64,000 bases of DNA from Pararhizobium sp. (GTDB lineage: Bacteria > Pseudomonadota > Alphaproteobacteria > Rhizobiales > Rhizobiaceae). The number at the start of each line of letters is the position of its first letter. Within the stretch, counting starts at the first letter, position 1. Below are positions 21,340 through 30,088 of this stretch, piece by piece. The DNA lies in NCBI GenBank assembly GCA_030655075.1, contig JAURWE010000058.1, positions 310,001 to 374,000 of the forward strand. Reading direction: 5' to 3'. The translations under genes were made by a program, and so were the position numbers. Under the pieces are notes generated by a model. That model saw only the letters and a list, made by a program, of their open reading frames with translations, did no database searches and was not told where the DNA came from.

Positions 21340-21368
21340 AAAATAGCGACTCAAATGAATCGCCGCAA
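21340..21368 (-). promoter_or_regulatory. Candidate promoter of rho with two GANTC sites
   Basis: Read on the minus strand, TTGCGG (21363-21368) and TATTTT (21340-21345) are 17 bases apart. The spacer is a near-perfect inverted repeat GCGATTCA / TGAGTCGC that holds two GANTC motifs, the target of the cell-cycle methyltransferase CcrM. This is a pattern match only. Confidence 0.4.
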
Positions 21369-21397
21369 GAGGCAACGGGAAATTAGATACCGCAGCA

Positions 21398-21940
21398 TCA
21401 GCTGAACGGCTTGACGACGACCAGAATGACAATTGCGATCATCAACAGCGTCGGTACCTCGTTCATCAGTCGCCAGTAGCGCGCAGATTTCAGGTTTCGG
21501 CCTTCGGAAAAGGCTCTCACCCCAGCCGCGAGCCGCATATGGTACGCAGACAAAAGCACGACCGCGCCGATTTTCATATGCAACCACGTTCCGTGAAAGC
21601 CGTAGATCGTCCAGGCAAGATAGAGTCCGAGAACCCAGGCGATGATCATCGCCGGGTTCATGATGATCCGCAAAAGCCGCTTCTCCATCACCTTGAACGT
21701 CTCTGACTGATCGGACCCGGCGGCGGCATCGACGTGGTAGATGAACAGCCGCGGCAGATAGAGCAGCCCGGCCATCCAGGACATGACGGCGATGATATGA
21801 AACGCCTTGATCCAGAGATAGAGATCGTCCGGCTGTAGCAGCAACAAGCCAGCCAGCAGGCCGGCAAAGCCAACGATCGCCGCGCCGGCGCGAAAGGCAA
21901 CGCGGCGTCCGGACAGTGTCTCGGTGGACTTTTCAGCCAT
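21398..21940 (-). CDS. hemJ: Protoporphyrinogen IX oxidase HemJ
   Basis: The 180-residue membrane protein belongs to the HemJ (UPF0093) family, which oxidises protoporphyrinogen IX in haem synthesis in many alphaproteobacteria. The family sequence [20 protein letters not shown], with its conserved histidine, covers residues 47-66, and a second histidine (FIYHVD) follows. Four hydrophobic segments are visible. It overlaps the end of hemE by 8 bp, so two haem-synthesis genes lie together, with rho downstream. Confidence 0.93.
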   Translation of the reverse strand: MAEKSTETLSGRRVAFRAGAAIVGFAGLLAGLLLLQPDDLYLWIKAFHIIAVMSWMAGLLYLPRLFIYHVDAAAGSDQSETFKVMEKRLLRIIMNPAMIIAWVLGLYLAWTIYGFHGTWLHMKIGAVVLLSAYHMRLAAGVRAFSEGRNLKSARYWRLMNEVPTLLMIAIVILVVVKPFS

Positions 21941-22970
21941 GGGAAATCCCGCGAACTCTATCGACCAGACGCGTCACCGTCGCCGGATCAGCCTGCGGGG
22001 TTATGCCGTGACCAAGATTGAAGATCAGCGGTCCGCCGCCCAGAACCTGGAGAATGCGGTCAATCCCCTCATCCAGCGCCTTTCCGCCCGCAACCACGCG
22101 CATCGGATCAAGATTTCCCTGCACCGGCCCGTCCTTCTGCAATTCGGCTGCAAATGAGAGCGGCACCGACCAGTCAAGCCCGATCGCATCCGCGTCAGTC
22201 AGGCGCCGATAATCCCTGAGCCGCGTTCCCGCGCCCTTGGCGAAAGCGATGATCTTCGCATCCGGCCGGCGGGCGCGCACCGAATCAATCATCCTCCGGA
22301 CCGGTTTCACGGCGTATCGGACAAATTCCTCTTCGCCGAGCACCCCCGCCCAGGAATCGAAAATCTGCACTGCATCAGCCCCGGCATCGATCTGCGCCAC
22401 GAGATAATCTGCTGACACATCGGCGAGAAACGCCAGGAGATGATCGAACGCCTCTTCGTGACGATAGCCGAAAAGCCGCGCAGGCGCCTGGTCCGGCGTC
22501 CCCTGCCCGGCGATCATATAGGTCGCTACCGTCCAGGGAGCACCACAAAAACCAAGAAGCGTCGTCTCGGCAGGCAACTCGCGCCTCAGCCTGCCCACCG
22601 TTTCGAACACGGGTGCAAGATGGGACAGCACGTTGTCGGGTTTCAGCGTGTAGATCCCGTCGTCATCGATCGGGTTCATGCGAGGGCCGACACCCTCCTC
22701 GAATGTCACGCCCCGCTCCAGCGCATCGGGAATGACGAGAATATCAGAAAACAGAATAGCAGCGTCGAAACCGTACCGGCGGATCGGCTGCAGCGTCACT
22801 TCGACGGCAAAGTCCGGTGTGTAACAGAGATCGAGAAAGCTTCCAGCCTTGGCACGAACGGCGCGATACTCCGGCAGATACCGTCCCGCCTGTCGCATCA
22901 GCCATACGGGTGGAGGCGATAAGGTTTCGCCGTTCAGCACCTTAAGAATTTTGCGGTCTTGCGCCGTCAC
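21933..22970 (-). CDS. hemE: Uroporphyrinogen decarboxylase
   Basis: This 345-residue enzyme removes four carboxyl groups from uroporphyrinogen III to make coproporphyrinogen III. The signature [17 protein letters not shown] lies at residues 20-36 and the motif [13 protein letters not shown] near 145. The start is a GTG at 22970 with GGAG seven bases before it. In Caulobacter and other alphaproteobacteria the chromosomal origin lies just upstream of hemE, and the sequence here agrees with that. Confidence 0.97.
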   Translation of the reverse strand: MTAQDRKILKVLNGETLSPPPVWLMRQAGRYLPEYRAVRAKAGSFLDLCYTPDFAVEVTLQPIRRYGFDAAILFSDILVIPDALERGVTFEEGVGPRMNPIDDDGIYTLKPDNVLSHLAPVFETVGRLRRELPAETTLLGFCGAPWTVATYMIAGQGTPDQAPARLFGYRHEEAFDHLLAFLADVSADYLVAQIDAGADAVQIFDSWAGVLGEEEFVRYAVKPVRRMIDSVRARRPDAKIIAFAKGAGTRLRDYRRLTDADAIGLDWSVPLSFAAELQKDGPVQGNLDPMRVVAGGKALDEGIDRILQVLGGGPLIFNLGHGITPQADPATVTRLVDRVRGISHG

Positions 22971-23186
22971 AGGCCGTCTCCAATTAAATAGATAAGAGTC
23001 TTAAAAGGTTTTCTATTTCTTAGAGTCGGTGACTATCAAGGATTAAAAGCTTTCCACAATCCATCAGGCAGAAACGGCGTAAGAAATTCAGAACACAGAA
23101 ATTCGCTCCAAATTCGCAGAATGGCGGGGAAACGAAAAATAGCATATAAAAACAGAGCTTTGTGAAGGGCCGTTGTCATCGTAACT

Positions 23187-23195
23187 GGTGGATAA
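23187..23195 (-). promoter_or_regulatory. DnaA-box-like site
   Basis: On the minus strand this reads TTATCCACC, 8 of 9 matches to TTATCCACA. It lies inside the presumed oriC. Confidence 0.7.
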
Positions 23196-23224
23196 ACTGT
23201 GGGTTGGCGCGACGCTTTGTCCAG

Positions 23225-23233
23225 TTGTCCACA
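23225..23233 (+). promoter_or_regulatory. DnaA-box-like site
   Basis: TTGTCCACA matches TTATCCACA at 8 of 9 positions. It faces the neighbouring box at 23187 from 30 bases away. Confidence 0.7.
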
Positions 23234-23343
23234 CAGCACACAGGCAGCTTCAAAACTTGCCCGCATATCGGCGATTGTGAACAACTTCGCTGTTGGCCCC
23301 TTGCCTCCGAGGTGGTCTGGCTTTTACGTGAGCCTGTCCCGGT

Positions 23344-23352
23344 TTATCAACA
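23344..23352 (+). promoter_or_regulatory. DnaA-box-like site
   Basis: TTATCAACA matches TTATCCACA at 8 of 9 positions and lies just before the ribosome-binding site of the PPPase gene, so DnaA could also affect that gene. Confidence 0.5.
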
Positions 23353-23368
23353 GCAGGCGGAAAATAGC

Positions 23369-24190
23369 GTGGAGAACTTAAAAAACTATTTCCATCTCCA
23401 TCTCATCTCCGATTCGACGGGCGAAACACTGATTGCCGCCGGCCGCGCCGCCGCATCGCAATTTCAGTCCTCGCAGGCGCTCGAGCATGTCTACCCGCTG
23501 ATCCGCAATCGCAAGCAGCTGAAGCAGGTGCTGGAATCGATCGATGATGCGCCGGGCATCGTGCTCTATACGATCGTCGACAGGGAGCTCGCCGATGTCA
23601 TCGATTTGCGTTGCAGGGAAATGGGCCTGCCCTGCGTCTCGGTCCTTCAGCCGGTCATCGAAATTTTCCAGAACTATCTCGGCGCCCCATCCTGCGGCCG
23701 GGTCGGTGCGCAGCACACGATGGACGCCGATTATTTTGCCCGCATCGATGCACTGAACTTCACCATGGACCACGACGATGGCCAGCTGCCGGCCGATTTC
23801 AATGATGCCGATGTCGTGCTCATCGGCATCAGCCGTACCTCGAAAACGCCGACGAGCATCTATCTGGCCAACCGCGGTATCAAGACGGCCAACATTCCGA
23901 TCGTCACCGGCGTGCCGCTTCCCGATCGCCTGATGGCGGCAACGAAACCGCTGGTCGTTGGTTTGATCGCCACGGCAGATCGCATTTCTCAGGTTCGCCA
24001 ACACCGCGTTTTGGGAACGACGCAAGGGTTCCACGGCGAGGAGTATACCGACCGTGCAACGATTTCTGAAGAGCTGAAATATGCCCGCTCCCTCTGCGCT
24101 CGCAACAATTGGCCGATTATCGACGTGACCCGTCGTTCCATCGAGGAGACTGCGGCGGCGATCGTTGCTCTGCGGCCGAAGCTGCGCTAA
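23369..24190 (+). CDS. Kinase-PPPase family pyruvate dikinase/PEP synthase regulatory protein
   Basis: The 273-residue protein belongs to the DUF299 (Kinase-PPPase) family. Members phosphorylate with ADP and dephosphorylate with phosphate a threonine of pyruvate phosphate dikinase or PEP synthase, switching them off and on. The N-terminal [10 protein letters not shown] and the P-loop-like [11 protein letters not shown] are visible. I chose the GTG at 23369 with AGGCGG eight bases before it; the longer open frame upstream runs through oriC. It is the first gene right of the origin, as in Caulobacter. Which dikinase it controls cannot be told here. Confidence 0.9.
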   Translation: MENLKNYFHLHLISDSTGETLIAAGRAAASQFQSSQALEHVYPLIRNRKQLKQVLESIDDAPGIVLYTIVDRELADVIDLRCREMGLPCVSVLQPVIEIFQNYLGAPSCGRVGAQHTMDADYFARIDALNFTMDHDDGQLPADFNDADVVLIGISRTSKTPTSIYLANRGIKTANIPIVTGVPLPDRLMAATKPLVVGLIATADRISQVRQHRVLGTTQGFHGEEYTDRATISEELKYARSLCARNNWPIIDVTRRSIEETAAAIVALRPKLR

Positions 24191-24217
24191 TCGAAAGCCT
24201 TTCAGGGAGGCCGCCAA

Positions 24218-24823
24218 TTGCTGAAACATGCACCACTCATTCTTGCGTCTTCCAGCGCGGTCCGCAGAACGCTGCTTGAAAACGCCGGTCTGGTCTTCTC
24301 CGTTGAGCCGGCCGTCATTGACGAGCGGGCGATCGAAGGACCGCTGGAGCAGCAAGGCGCCAAACCGGATCAGATTGCGCTGGTGCTCGCCAGCGAAAAA
24401 GCCGCCGATGTTTCACGCCGGTTCCCCGGTCATCTGGTGATCGGGTCGGATCAGACCATGTCGCTCGGAAATCGGGTCTATCATAAACCTGCCGACATGT
24501 TTGCCGCCCGCACTCATCTCTTGTCGCTTTCGGGTAAGGACCATCATCTCAACAGTGCCGTCGCCCTCGCCTTCGATGGCAGGATTGTCTGGGACCATAT
24601 TTCCTCCGCACGCCTGGCAGTCCGGCAATTGACGCCGGACTTCGTCGATCGTCATCTCGAACAGGTCGGCGAACAGGCGCTTCAAAGTGTCGGTGCCTAT
24701 CAGCTGGAGGGTCCGGGGCTTCAACTTTTCGATACGATCGAGGGCGATTATTTCGCGATCCTCGGTCTCCCGATGCTTCCCCTCCTGAAGGCTCTGCGGG
24801 AGAGAGGAGCCCTCAATGCGTGA
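24218..24823 (+). CDS. maf: Maf family nucleoside triphosphate pyrophosphatase
   Basis: This 201-residue protein has the Maf sequence [16 protein letters not shown] at residues 9-24 and [10 protein letters not shown] near 75-84. The form SDQ in the second motif is closer to the YceF subgroup, which hydrolyses 7-methyl-GTP, than to the dTTP/UTP-specific subgroup with ADT. The start is a TTG at 24218 with AGGGAGG seven bases before it. It overlaps aroE by 8 bp, and the overlap contains a parS site. Confidence 0.9.
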   Translation: MLKHAPLILASSSAVRRTLLENAGLVFSVEPAVIDERAIEGPLEQQGAKPDQIALVLASEKAADVSRRFPGHLVIGSDQTMSLGNRVYHKPADMFAARTHLLSLSGKDHHLNSAVALAFDGRIVWDHISSARLAVRQLTPDFVDRHLEQVGEQALQSVGAYQLEGPGLQLFDTIEGDYFAILGLPMLPLLKALRERGALNA

Positions 24824-25676
24824 TTCACGTGAAACATTAACCCTAAATGCGTTCGTCGCCGGCTGTCCGATCGCCCATTCGCGCTCGCCGCTGATCCATG
24901 GTCACTGGCTGAAAGCTTACGGGATCGACGGCACCTATGAGAAGCGTGAGGTGATGCCGGAAGACTTCGCTGCCTTTATCGCAACACTGCGCGATGGCTC
25001 ATCCGGCCTTTGCGGTGGCAATGTCACCATCCCGCACAAGGAGGCCGCGTTCCGTTTGGCCGATCGCCCGGACGAGTTGGCGAAAGAACTTGGCGCCAGC
25101 AACACGCTGTGGCTTGAAGACGGCCGGATTCACGCGACGAACACCGACGGTGCGGGATTCGCTGCAAATCTCGATCAATATGCCGGGCACTGGGACCAAC
25201 TGGAAACGGCCGTGGTTCTCGGCGCCGGTGGCGCAAGCCGGTCGATCATCCAGGCCGTCCGAAATCGTGGTTTCAAAAACATCCACGTCGTCAACCGAAC
25301 TTTGGACAGGGCGCGGGAACTCGCCGATCGTTTCGGTAGATATGTGGATGCCCATCCCATGGAGGCGCTTGCAGAGGTGATGCAGGGCGCTGGCCTGTTC
25401 ATCAACACCACATCCCTGGGCATGAAAGGAGAGCCGGTCCCCGATATCGACTTTTCCGGCATGCGCAGCGGCGCCGTGGTCACCGACATCGTCTATGTCC
25501 CACTCCGCACGCCAATCCTGTGGCAAGCTGAAAATCAGGGTTTGAAAACAGTCGATGGGCTTGGCATGCTTTTGCATCAGGCCGTACCGGGATTTGAAAA
25601 ATGGTTTGGCCGCCGGCCGGTTGTCACGCAGGATCTGCGCGAACTCATCATCAAAGATATGGAAGAAGACGCGTGA
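24816..25676 (+). CDS. aroE: Shikimate 5-dehydrogenase
   Basis: The 286-residue enzyme reduces 3-dehydroshikimate to shikimate with NADPH. Shikimate-binding sequence [10 protein letters not shown] (21-30), the catalytic lysine in NVTIPHK, the aspartate in NTDGAGF, and the nucleotide-binding sequence [10 protein letters not shown] are all present. The ATG lies inside the end of maf after AGAGAGGAG. The first codons contain the parS site, so the N-terminal peptide DSRET comes from the ParB-binding sequence. Confidence 0.96.
   Translation: MRDSRETLTLNAFVAGCPIAHSRSPLIHGHWLKAYGIDGTYEKREVMPEDFAAFIATLRDGSSGLCGGNVTIPHKEAAFRLADRPDELAKELGASNTLWLEDGRIHATNTDGAGFAANLDQYAGHWDQLETAVVLGAGGASRSIIQAVRNRGFKNIHVVNRTLDRARELADRFGRYVDAHPMEALAEVMQGAGLFINTTSLGMKGEPVPDIDFSGMRSGAVVTDIVYVPLRTPILWQAENQGLKTVDGLGMLLHQAVPGFEKWFGRRPVVTQDLRELIIKDMEEDA
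24821..24836. promoter_or_regulatory. parS site at the maf/aroE junction, 15 of 16 matches
   Basis: TGATTCACGTGAAACA differs from the perfect parS at one position. It starts with the maf stop codon and runs through aroE codons 2-7, about 1.5 kb right of the presumed oriC, so parS sites lie on both sides of the origin. Confidence 0.88.
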
Positions 25677-26284
25677 TCGTCGTGGGGCTTACGGGATCAA
25701 TCGGGACCGGGAAATCGACGACTGCGGCGATGTTTCGGGAGCTTGGCATCCCGGTCAACGATGCGGACCAAGTCGTGCATATGCTTTATGAGAATGAGGC
25801 CGTTCCGGCCATCGAAGCGGCATTTCCCGGAAGCATCAGGAATGGCGTTGTCGATCGCGCTGAACTGTCGCGTCAATTGGCGGTCGATCCGGCGCGGTTC
25901 AAGGAGCTGGAAGCCATCGTTCATCCGCTGGTCCGGCAGAAGGAAATAGAGTTTCTCGATACCCATCGTGCTGCCGGGGCCAGGATGGTGGTGCTCGATG
26001 TACCGCTGCTTTTTGAGACGGCAGGCTTGGATCGTGTCGATGCGGTCGTCGTTGTCACCTGCGATCCGGCGATCCAGCGGCAGCGCGTGATGGCACGGCC
26101 GAAGATGACCGAGGAAAAATTCAACCTCCTTTTGTCGCGCCAGATGCCGGATGCGGAGAAACGCCGCCGGGCCGACTATGTGATAGATACGGGACACGGT
26201 TTTGATTCGGCGCGCGAGCAGGTACGATCGGTGATCGGCAAACTCAAGAGCCATGGAGCTACTGGGAGACCTGACCATGCGTGA
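25673..26284 (+). CDS. coaE: Dephospho-CoA kinase
   Basis: This 203-residue P-loop kinase carries out the last step of coenzyme A synthesis. The P-loop GSIGTGKST is at residues 8-16, DADQVVH near 34 and DVPLLFE near 111 are family motifs. The GTG start overlaps the aroE stop as GTGA; the open frame continues upstream inside aroE but without family similarity. It overlaps dnaQ by 8 bp. Confidence 0.95.
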   Translation: MIVVGLTGSIGTGKSTTAAMFRELGIPVNDADQVVHMLYENEAVPAIEAAFPGSIRNGVVDRAELSRQLAVDPARFKELEAIVHPLVRQKEIEFLDTHRAAGARMVVLDVPLLFETAGLDRVDAVVVVTCDPAIQRQRVMARPKMTEEKFNLLLSRQMPDAEKRRRADYVIDTGHGFDSAREQVRSVIGKLKSHGATGRPDHA

Positions 26285-26984
26285 GATCATCTTCGATACG
26301 GAAACAACCGGTCTCGACAATCGCTCGGACCGGGTCATCGAAATCGGCGGCGTCGAGCTCAACAATCACTTTCCGACCGGCCGGACATTCCACGCCTATA
26401 TCAATCCCGGTGACAAGAAAGTTCACGCCGATGCGCTCGCCGTCCACGGCATTACCGATGAGTTCCTGAAAGACAAACCGGCCTTCGCCGACATTGCAGC
26501 AGATGTGATCGCCTTTTTCGAAGGCGCCCGCTGGGTGGCGCACAATGCGACTTTCGACATGGGTTTCATGAATGCCGAGTTTCAGCGGATCGGCCTGCCC
26601 CCCATCCAGCAGGATCAGGTTCTCGACACCCTGTCGATGGCACGCCGCAAGCATCCGATGGGTCCGAACTCTCTTGATGCCCTGTGCCGGCGTTATGGAA
26701 TCGACAACGGCCACCGCACCAAACACGGCGCGCTTCTCGACGCCGAGTTGCTGGCAGAAGTCTATATCGAGATGATCGGCGGGCGGCAGACGGCATTGGG
26801 CCTATCGTCTTTGCCGGTGAAGGTCGAGAAAGAGCAAACCGATGACGATCCCGTTATCGTCATCGGGCAGCGCCCAGTCCCGCTTCAGCCGCGCCTGAGC
26901 CCGCAGGATATTGCTGCCCATGCCGAAATGGCAGGAACGCTCGGCACAAAGTCAATCTGGGCGAAATATCAAACCCAACAATAA
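26277..26984 (+). CDS. dnaQ: DNA polymerase III subunit epsilon
   Basis: The 235-residue protein is the 3'-5' proofreading exonuclease of the replicative polymerase. Exo I (DTETTG, residues 7-12), Exo II (HNATFDMGF, near 92-100) and Exo III (HGALLDAELLAEVY, near 149-162) carry the acidic metal ligands and the catalytic histidine. A C-terminal tail follows and binds the alpha subunit in the family. The ATG at 26277 with GGGAG before it starts the family N-terminus. It ends the overlapping PPPase-maf-aroE-coaE-dnaQ run. Confidence 0.96.
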   Translation: MREIIFDTETTGLDNRSDRVIEIGGVELNNHFPTGRTFHAYINPGDKKVHADALAVHGITDEFLKDKPAFADIAADVIAFFEGARWVAHNATFDMGFMNAEFQRIGLPPIQQDQVLDTLSMARRKHPMGPNSLDALCRRYGIDNGHRTKHGALLDAELLAEVYIEMIGGRQTALGLSSLPVKVEKEQTDDDPVIVIGQRPVPLQPRLSPQDIAAHAEMAGTLGTKSIWAKYQTQQ

Positions 26985-26985
26985 A

Positions 26986-27008
26986 AAGGCCCGGACAAGC
27001 CGGGCCTT
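26986..27008. terminator. Bidirectional terminator between dnaQ and secB
   Basis: A nine-base stem AAGGCCCGG / CCGGGCCTT with a short loop stands directly after the dnaQ stop, with an A run on its left. It suits both converging genes. Confidence 0.85.
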
Positions 27009-27035
27009 GATTGATGAGCACGGTGGAGCAGCCGG

Positions 27036-27527
27036 TCAGTTCTTGACGGCGACCTGCGACTTCACATTCTCTTCCGCCATGCGCTGCGTGAACATCTGCG
27101 CAAAATCGATCGGATCGATCATCAGCGGCGGGAAGCCGCCGTTGCGGGTTACATCGGAAACGATCTGGCGCGCGAAGGGGAAGAGAAGCCGCGGGCATTC
27201 GATGAAGAGAACCGGCAGCATGTGCTCCTGAGGAAAACCGGCAATGCGAAAGACGCCGCCGTAAGAAAGCTCGACGTTGAAGAGAACCTTTTCGCCGTCC
27301 TTCGCCTGAGCATTCAGGGCGAGAACGACGTCGAATTCCGTGTCCGACAGCGGATTGGCATTGACGTTGACATTGATATTGATCGCAGGCGCCTTCTCGC
27401 GAGCCTGCAGCGACCGGGGTGCACCCGGATTTTCAAACGAAAAATCCTTGATGTATTGCGCGAGAATGTTCAGCGACGGGCTTTCGGTAGCACCATCAGT
27501 AGCATTTGATGCGGCGTTCGTTGTCAT
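27036..27527 (-). CDS. secB: Protein-export chaperone SecB
   Basis: This 163-residue protein is a SecB-type chaperone that keeps precursor proteins unfolded and hands them to SecA. The stretch [19 protein letters not shown] (residues 20-38) and the central [10 protein letters not shown] match the family, as does the conserved [23 protein letters not shown] lies four bases before the ATG. It shares its neighbourhood with fxsA and a Tim44-like gene. The asparagine- and alanine-rich first 17 residues are probably flexible. Confidence 0.95.
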   Translation of the reverse strand: MTTNAASNATDGATESPSLNILAQYIKDFSFENPGAPRSLQAREKAPAININVNVNANPLSDTEFDVVLALNAQAKDGEKVLFNVELSYGGVFRIAGFPQEHMLPVLFIECPRLLFPFARQIVSDVTRNGGFPPLMIDPIDFAQMFTQRMAEENVKSQVAVKN

Positions 27528-27616
27528 AAAGCTCTTCCTCGGGGCCTTGATAAAGTGAGGCCATCTAACATTTCGACCGGGCGCTTACAAGCCTGAGCCC
27601 ATCGGCTCCGCCTTGG

Positions 27617-28117
27617 TCATTTGTCGAGCGGAGTTAAGAGTTCTGAATTTGGATCCTTCCTGTTCGTCCTGTTGAACTCGCCTTCGTCAAGATCGATCGT
27701 CGTCGCCCGCCCGGGTGCATCGTGGCTTTGCGGCGGTCCACGCCAGCCGGTCGCCGTAAACGTCTGAACCGAAAGATGCCGGCCGAAGACTGTCCAGATG
27801 AAGCGGCGAACCGCTGGCACGAACAGCAGCATGCCAAGGATGTCGGTGAGGAAGCCGGGAATGATCAGCAGAATTCCGGCAAGAAAGATCATCACGCCAT
27901 TGACAAGCTGCAGGCCCGGCTGGTTTCCGGGTTCCTGCTGCACCCTTCGCAACGCCGAAAAGCCTTGAATTCTCAAGAGCATGGATCCGGCAACCGATGT
28001 GAGAACGACGAGCAGCAGCGTCGGCAGGACACCGATCCAACGGCCCACAATAATGAAACCGGCGATTTCGAGAATCGGCAGCAGCAGAAAAGTCAGAGGA
28101 ATGAGCAGTTTTTTCAT
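27617..28117 (-). CDS. fxsA: FxsA family membrane protein
   Basis: The 166-residue protein has the FxsA core: a hydrophobic first segment (about 4-23), a second near 28-50 and a third near 73-95, with the sequence IIPGFLTDILG typical of the family. E. coli FxsA in high amounts relieves exclusion of phage T7 by the F plasmid; its normal role is not known. A GTG five codons upstream is possible, but the ATG at 28117 gives the usual N-terminus. The polar C-terminal tail of about 50 residues is not conserved. Confidence 0.88.
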   Translation of the reverse strand: MKKLLIPLTFLLLPILEIAGFIIVGRWIGVLPTLLLVVLTSVAGSMLLRIQGFSALRRVQQEPGNQPGLQLVNGVMIFLAGILLIIPGFLTDILGMLLFVPAVRRFIWTVFGRHLSVQTFTATGWRGPPQSHDAPGRATTIDLDEGEFNRTNRKDPNSELLTPLDK

Positions 28118-28262
28118 GAGGTGAAACGCCACACGCTGGATGTCAAGGGATGTAGGTCCGCAACCTGTCCGATGATACGGACAAGTTAGGCATTTGAATG
28201 CTACCGCATTGAGGACTATATGGTTACAGTGAAACGAACTTTAACAGTGGTGCCGGTCTGAA

Positions 28263-28967
28263 ATGGGTTCTTTTGATTTCGTAACGTTGTTTTTCCTTGT
28301 TGCTGCGGTTGTCATCTTCCTGCAGTTGCGCAGTGTTCTGGGCAAGCGGACGGGAAATGAACGCCAGCCGCTTGATCCGTTTTCGCCGCGCGATGTTGCG
28401 GAACAGCCCGATGCTGCCGATCGCGGCAAGGTTATCCAGCTGCCGCGCCGCGAGGCCGCCGAAGAGGAAGAGGCGCGATATGCAAATGTCGATGCTGTTT
28501 CCAAACCGGACACACCGTTGAACAAGGAACTGCGCGAGATCCTGGCGCTCGATCCGAATTTCAATCCTAAGGAATTCCTTGGCGGCGCCAAGATGGCCTA
28601 CGAGATGATCGTCATGGCTTTTGCCGACGGCGATCGCAAAACCCTGAAAAACCTGCTCTCCCGCGAAGTCTACGACGGTTTCGATGCGGCGATCTCCGAG
28701 CGGGAAGCCAAGGGCGAAGTGGTGAAATCCACTTTCGTTGGCATCGAAAAGGCCGACCTGGTTCATGCGGAACGGAAGGGCACGGAGGCCAATCTGACGC
28801 TGCGCATCATCAGCCAACTGATCTCCGCGACCTATGACAAGGCTGGTACGCTGGTAGATGGTGACGCCGAGGCCGTAGCCGAAGTCAACGATCTCTGGAC
28901 CTTTGCCCGCGACCTGCGCTCGAAGGATCCGAACTGGAGGCTGATCGCAACCGAATCGGAAAATTGA
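28263..28967 (+). CDS. Tim44/TimA family membrane-anchored adaptor protein
   Basis: The 234-residue protein has one N-terminal membrane segment (about 5-22), a charged linker rich in Glu/Ala/Arg (about 28-85) and a C-terminal Tim44-like domain (about 90-232), with the sequence GAKMAYEMIVMAFADGD. This is the bacterial group related to the mitochondrial import subunit Tim44, known as TimA in Caulobacter. Its bacterial function is uncertain. It stands on the far side of fxsA from secB and is followed closely by mltA, Smr and XRE genes. Confidence 0.88.
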   Translation: MGSFDFVTLFFLVAAVVIFLQLRSVLGKRTGNERQPLDPFSPRDVAEQPDAADRGKVIQLPRREAAEEEEARYANVDAVSKPDTPLNKELREILALDPNFNPKEFLGGAKMAYEMIVMAFADGDRKTLKNLLSREVYDGFDAAISEREAKGEVVKSTFVGIEKADLVHAERKGTEANLTLRIISQLISATYDKAGTLVDGDAEAVAEVNDLWTFARDLRSKDPNWRLIATESEN

Positions 28968-28978
28968 GCGGTCGAACG

Positions 28979-30088
28979 ATGGACTACCGTCTCAAGCCTG
29001 TTTCATTCGCGGATCTCCCGCATTGGGATCAGGACGATCCGTCCGAGCTGATCGGTGCTCTCAGGCGTTGCAGGCAGCACGTCCTGGAAAACAAGCCTTA
29101 TAAAACCGGATCGCTGGGCATTTCGGTTGACGATTTGATGCCCGTCTACAATGCGGCAGCCGCGTTTTCCACCACCGGTACCCCGCACAGCCGCCAGTTC
29201 TTCGAGACACATTTTGTCCCGCATCTCGTGGTGCAGACCGGCGGTGCTGCCGGCTTCGTCACCGCCTTCTATGAGCCGGAGATTGCAGCAAGGGCTAAGC
29301 CCGATAGGGACTTCCGTTATCCGTTCTATCGCCGCCCTGCCGATCTGATCGATGTCGATGACGGCAACCGGCCTGTTGGAATGGACCCCTACTTCGCGTA
29401 CGGGCGGTTTCATGAAGGGATTGTCGAGGAATATCCGGACCGGCGCTTGATCGATCAGGGGCTTTTCGACGGCCGTAATCTTGAAATCGCCTATGCGCAG
29501 TCCAAGGTTGATGTCTTCTTTGCTCACGTTCAGGGCGCGGCGCGGCTGCTTTTTGCAGATGGTTCGACGCGCCGGATCACCTTTGCAGCAAAAACAGGTC
29601 ACCGCTTTTCGGCCATCGGCAAGTTGCTGATCGATTTGGGCGAAATCGACCCGTTGACCGTCTCGATGGGCTCGATCCGCGTCTGGCTTGCATCCCATCC
29701 GGACCGGATCGGCGAGATCCTGTGGCATAACCAGTCCTATATCTTCTTCCGGGAAGCTGCTGTCGATGATCCGGCGCTAGGCCCGGTGGCCGCCGCCAAG
29801 GTGCCCTTGGTCGCCGGCCGGTCGCTGGCGGTCGACCGCACGATCCACACATTTGGCGTGCCCTTCTACATCAGCAGCGAGACGCTGCATCACCTCGATG
29901 CTGACCGGCATTTTGCCCGCCTCATGCTGTCGCTGGACACGGGGTCGGCCATCGTCGGCCCCGCGCGCGGGGATATTTTTACCGGCTCGGGCCCTGTTGC
30001 GGGAGACCAGGCGGGCTCGGTCCGCAACGCTGCCGACTTCTTTGTTTTCATCCCTAAAGCGGCAGCGGCAAGATTTAGCCATGGCTGA
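28979..30088 (+). CDS. mltA: Membrane-bound lytic murein transglycosylase A-like protein
   Basis: This 369-residue protein has the MltA and 3D domains: GSIRVWLASHPDR, the stretch GPVAAAKVPLVAGRSLAVD, and near the end the sequence GPARGDIFTGSG with the expected catalytic aspartate. MltA enzymes cut the glycan of peptidoglycan to form anhydromuropeptides. The ATG at 28979 begins MDYRLKPVSF with no signal peptide or lipobox, and the only longer frame adds five residues from a TTG. How it would reach the periplasm is not clear. It overlaps the Smr gene by 8 bp. Confidence 0.9.
   Translation: MDYRLKPVSFADLPHWDQDDPSELIGALRRCRQHVLENKPYKTGSLGISVDDLMPVYNAAAAFSTTGTPHSRQFFETHFVPHLVVQTGGAAGFVTAFYEPEIAARAKPDRDFRYPFYRRPADLIDVDDGNRPVGMDPYFAYGRFHEGIVEEYPDRRLIDQGLFDGRNLEIAYAQSKVDVFFAHVQGAARLLFADGSTRRITFAAKTGHRFSAIGKLLIDLGEIDPLTVSMGSIRVWLASHPDRIGEILWHNQSYIFFREAAVDDPALGPVAAAKVPLVAGRSLAVDRTIHTFGVPFYISSETLHHLDADRHFARLMLSLDTGSAIVGPARGDIFTGSGPVAGDQAGSVRNAADFFVFIPKAAAARFSHG

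Larger units (their letters stand above)
22971..23368. other. Presumed chromosomal replication origin (oriC)
   Basis: This 398-bp stretch without a gene lies between hemE (leftward) and the PPPase gene (rightward), the place of the origin in Caulobacter and Sinorhizobium. It has AT-rich tracts at about 22981-23060 and 23085-23165, good candidates for strand opening. DnaA-box-like sequences are at 23187-23195, 23225-23233 and 23344-23352 (8/9 each), with weaker ones at 23050-23058 and 23276-23284. Two GANTC methylation sites lie at 22996-23000 and 23023-23027. Gene direction flips here. I did not find a perfect CtrA site of the TTAA-N7-TTAA type. Confidence 0.85.

Noticed and set aside
22981..23001. 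A CtrA binding site in oriC
   Set aside because: Two TTAA elements are present but 13 bases apart instead of seven, so the full site is not made.
23162..23368. N-terminal extension of the PPPase frame into oriC
   Set aside because: The extension is not family-like, crosses the DnaA boxes and has no ribosome-binding site; the GTG at 23369 does.
24404..24425. A further parS-like sequence in maf
   Set aside because: TGTTTCACG is present but the right arm does not match, and the CACGTG core is broken.
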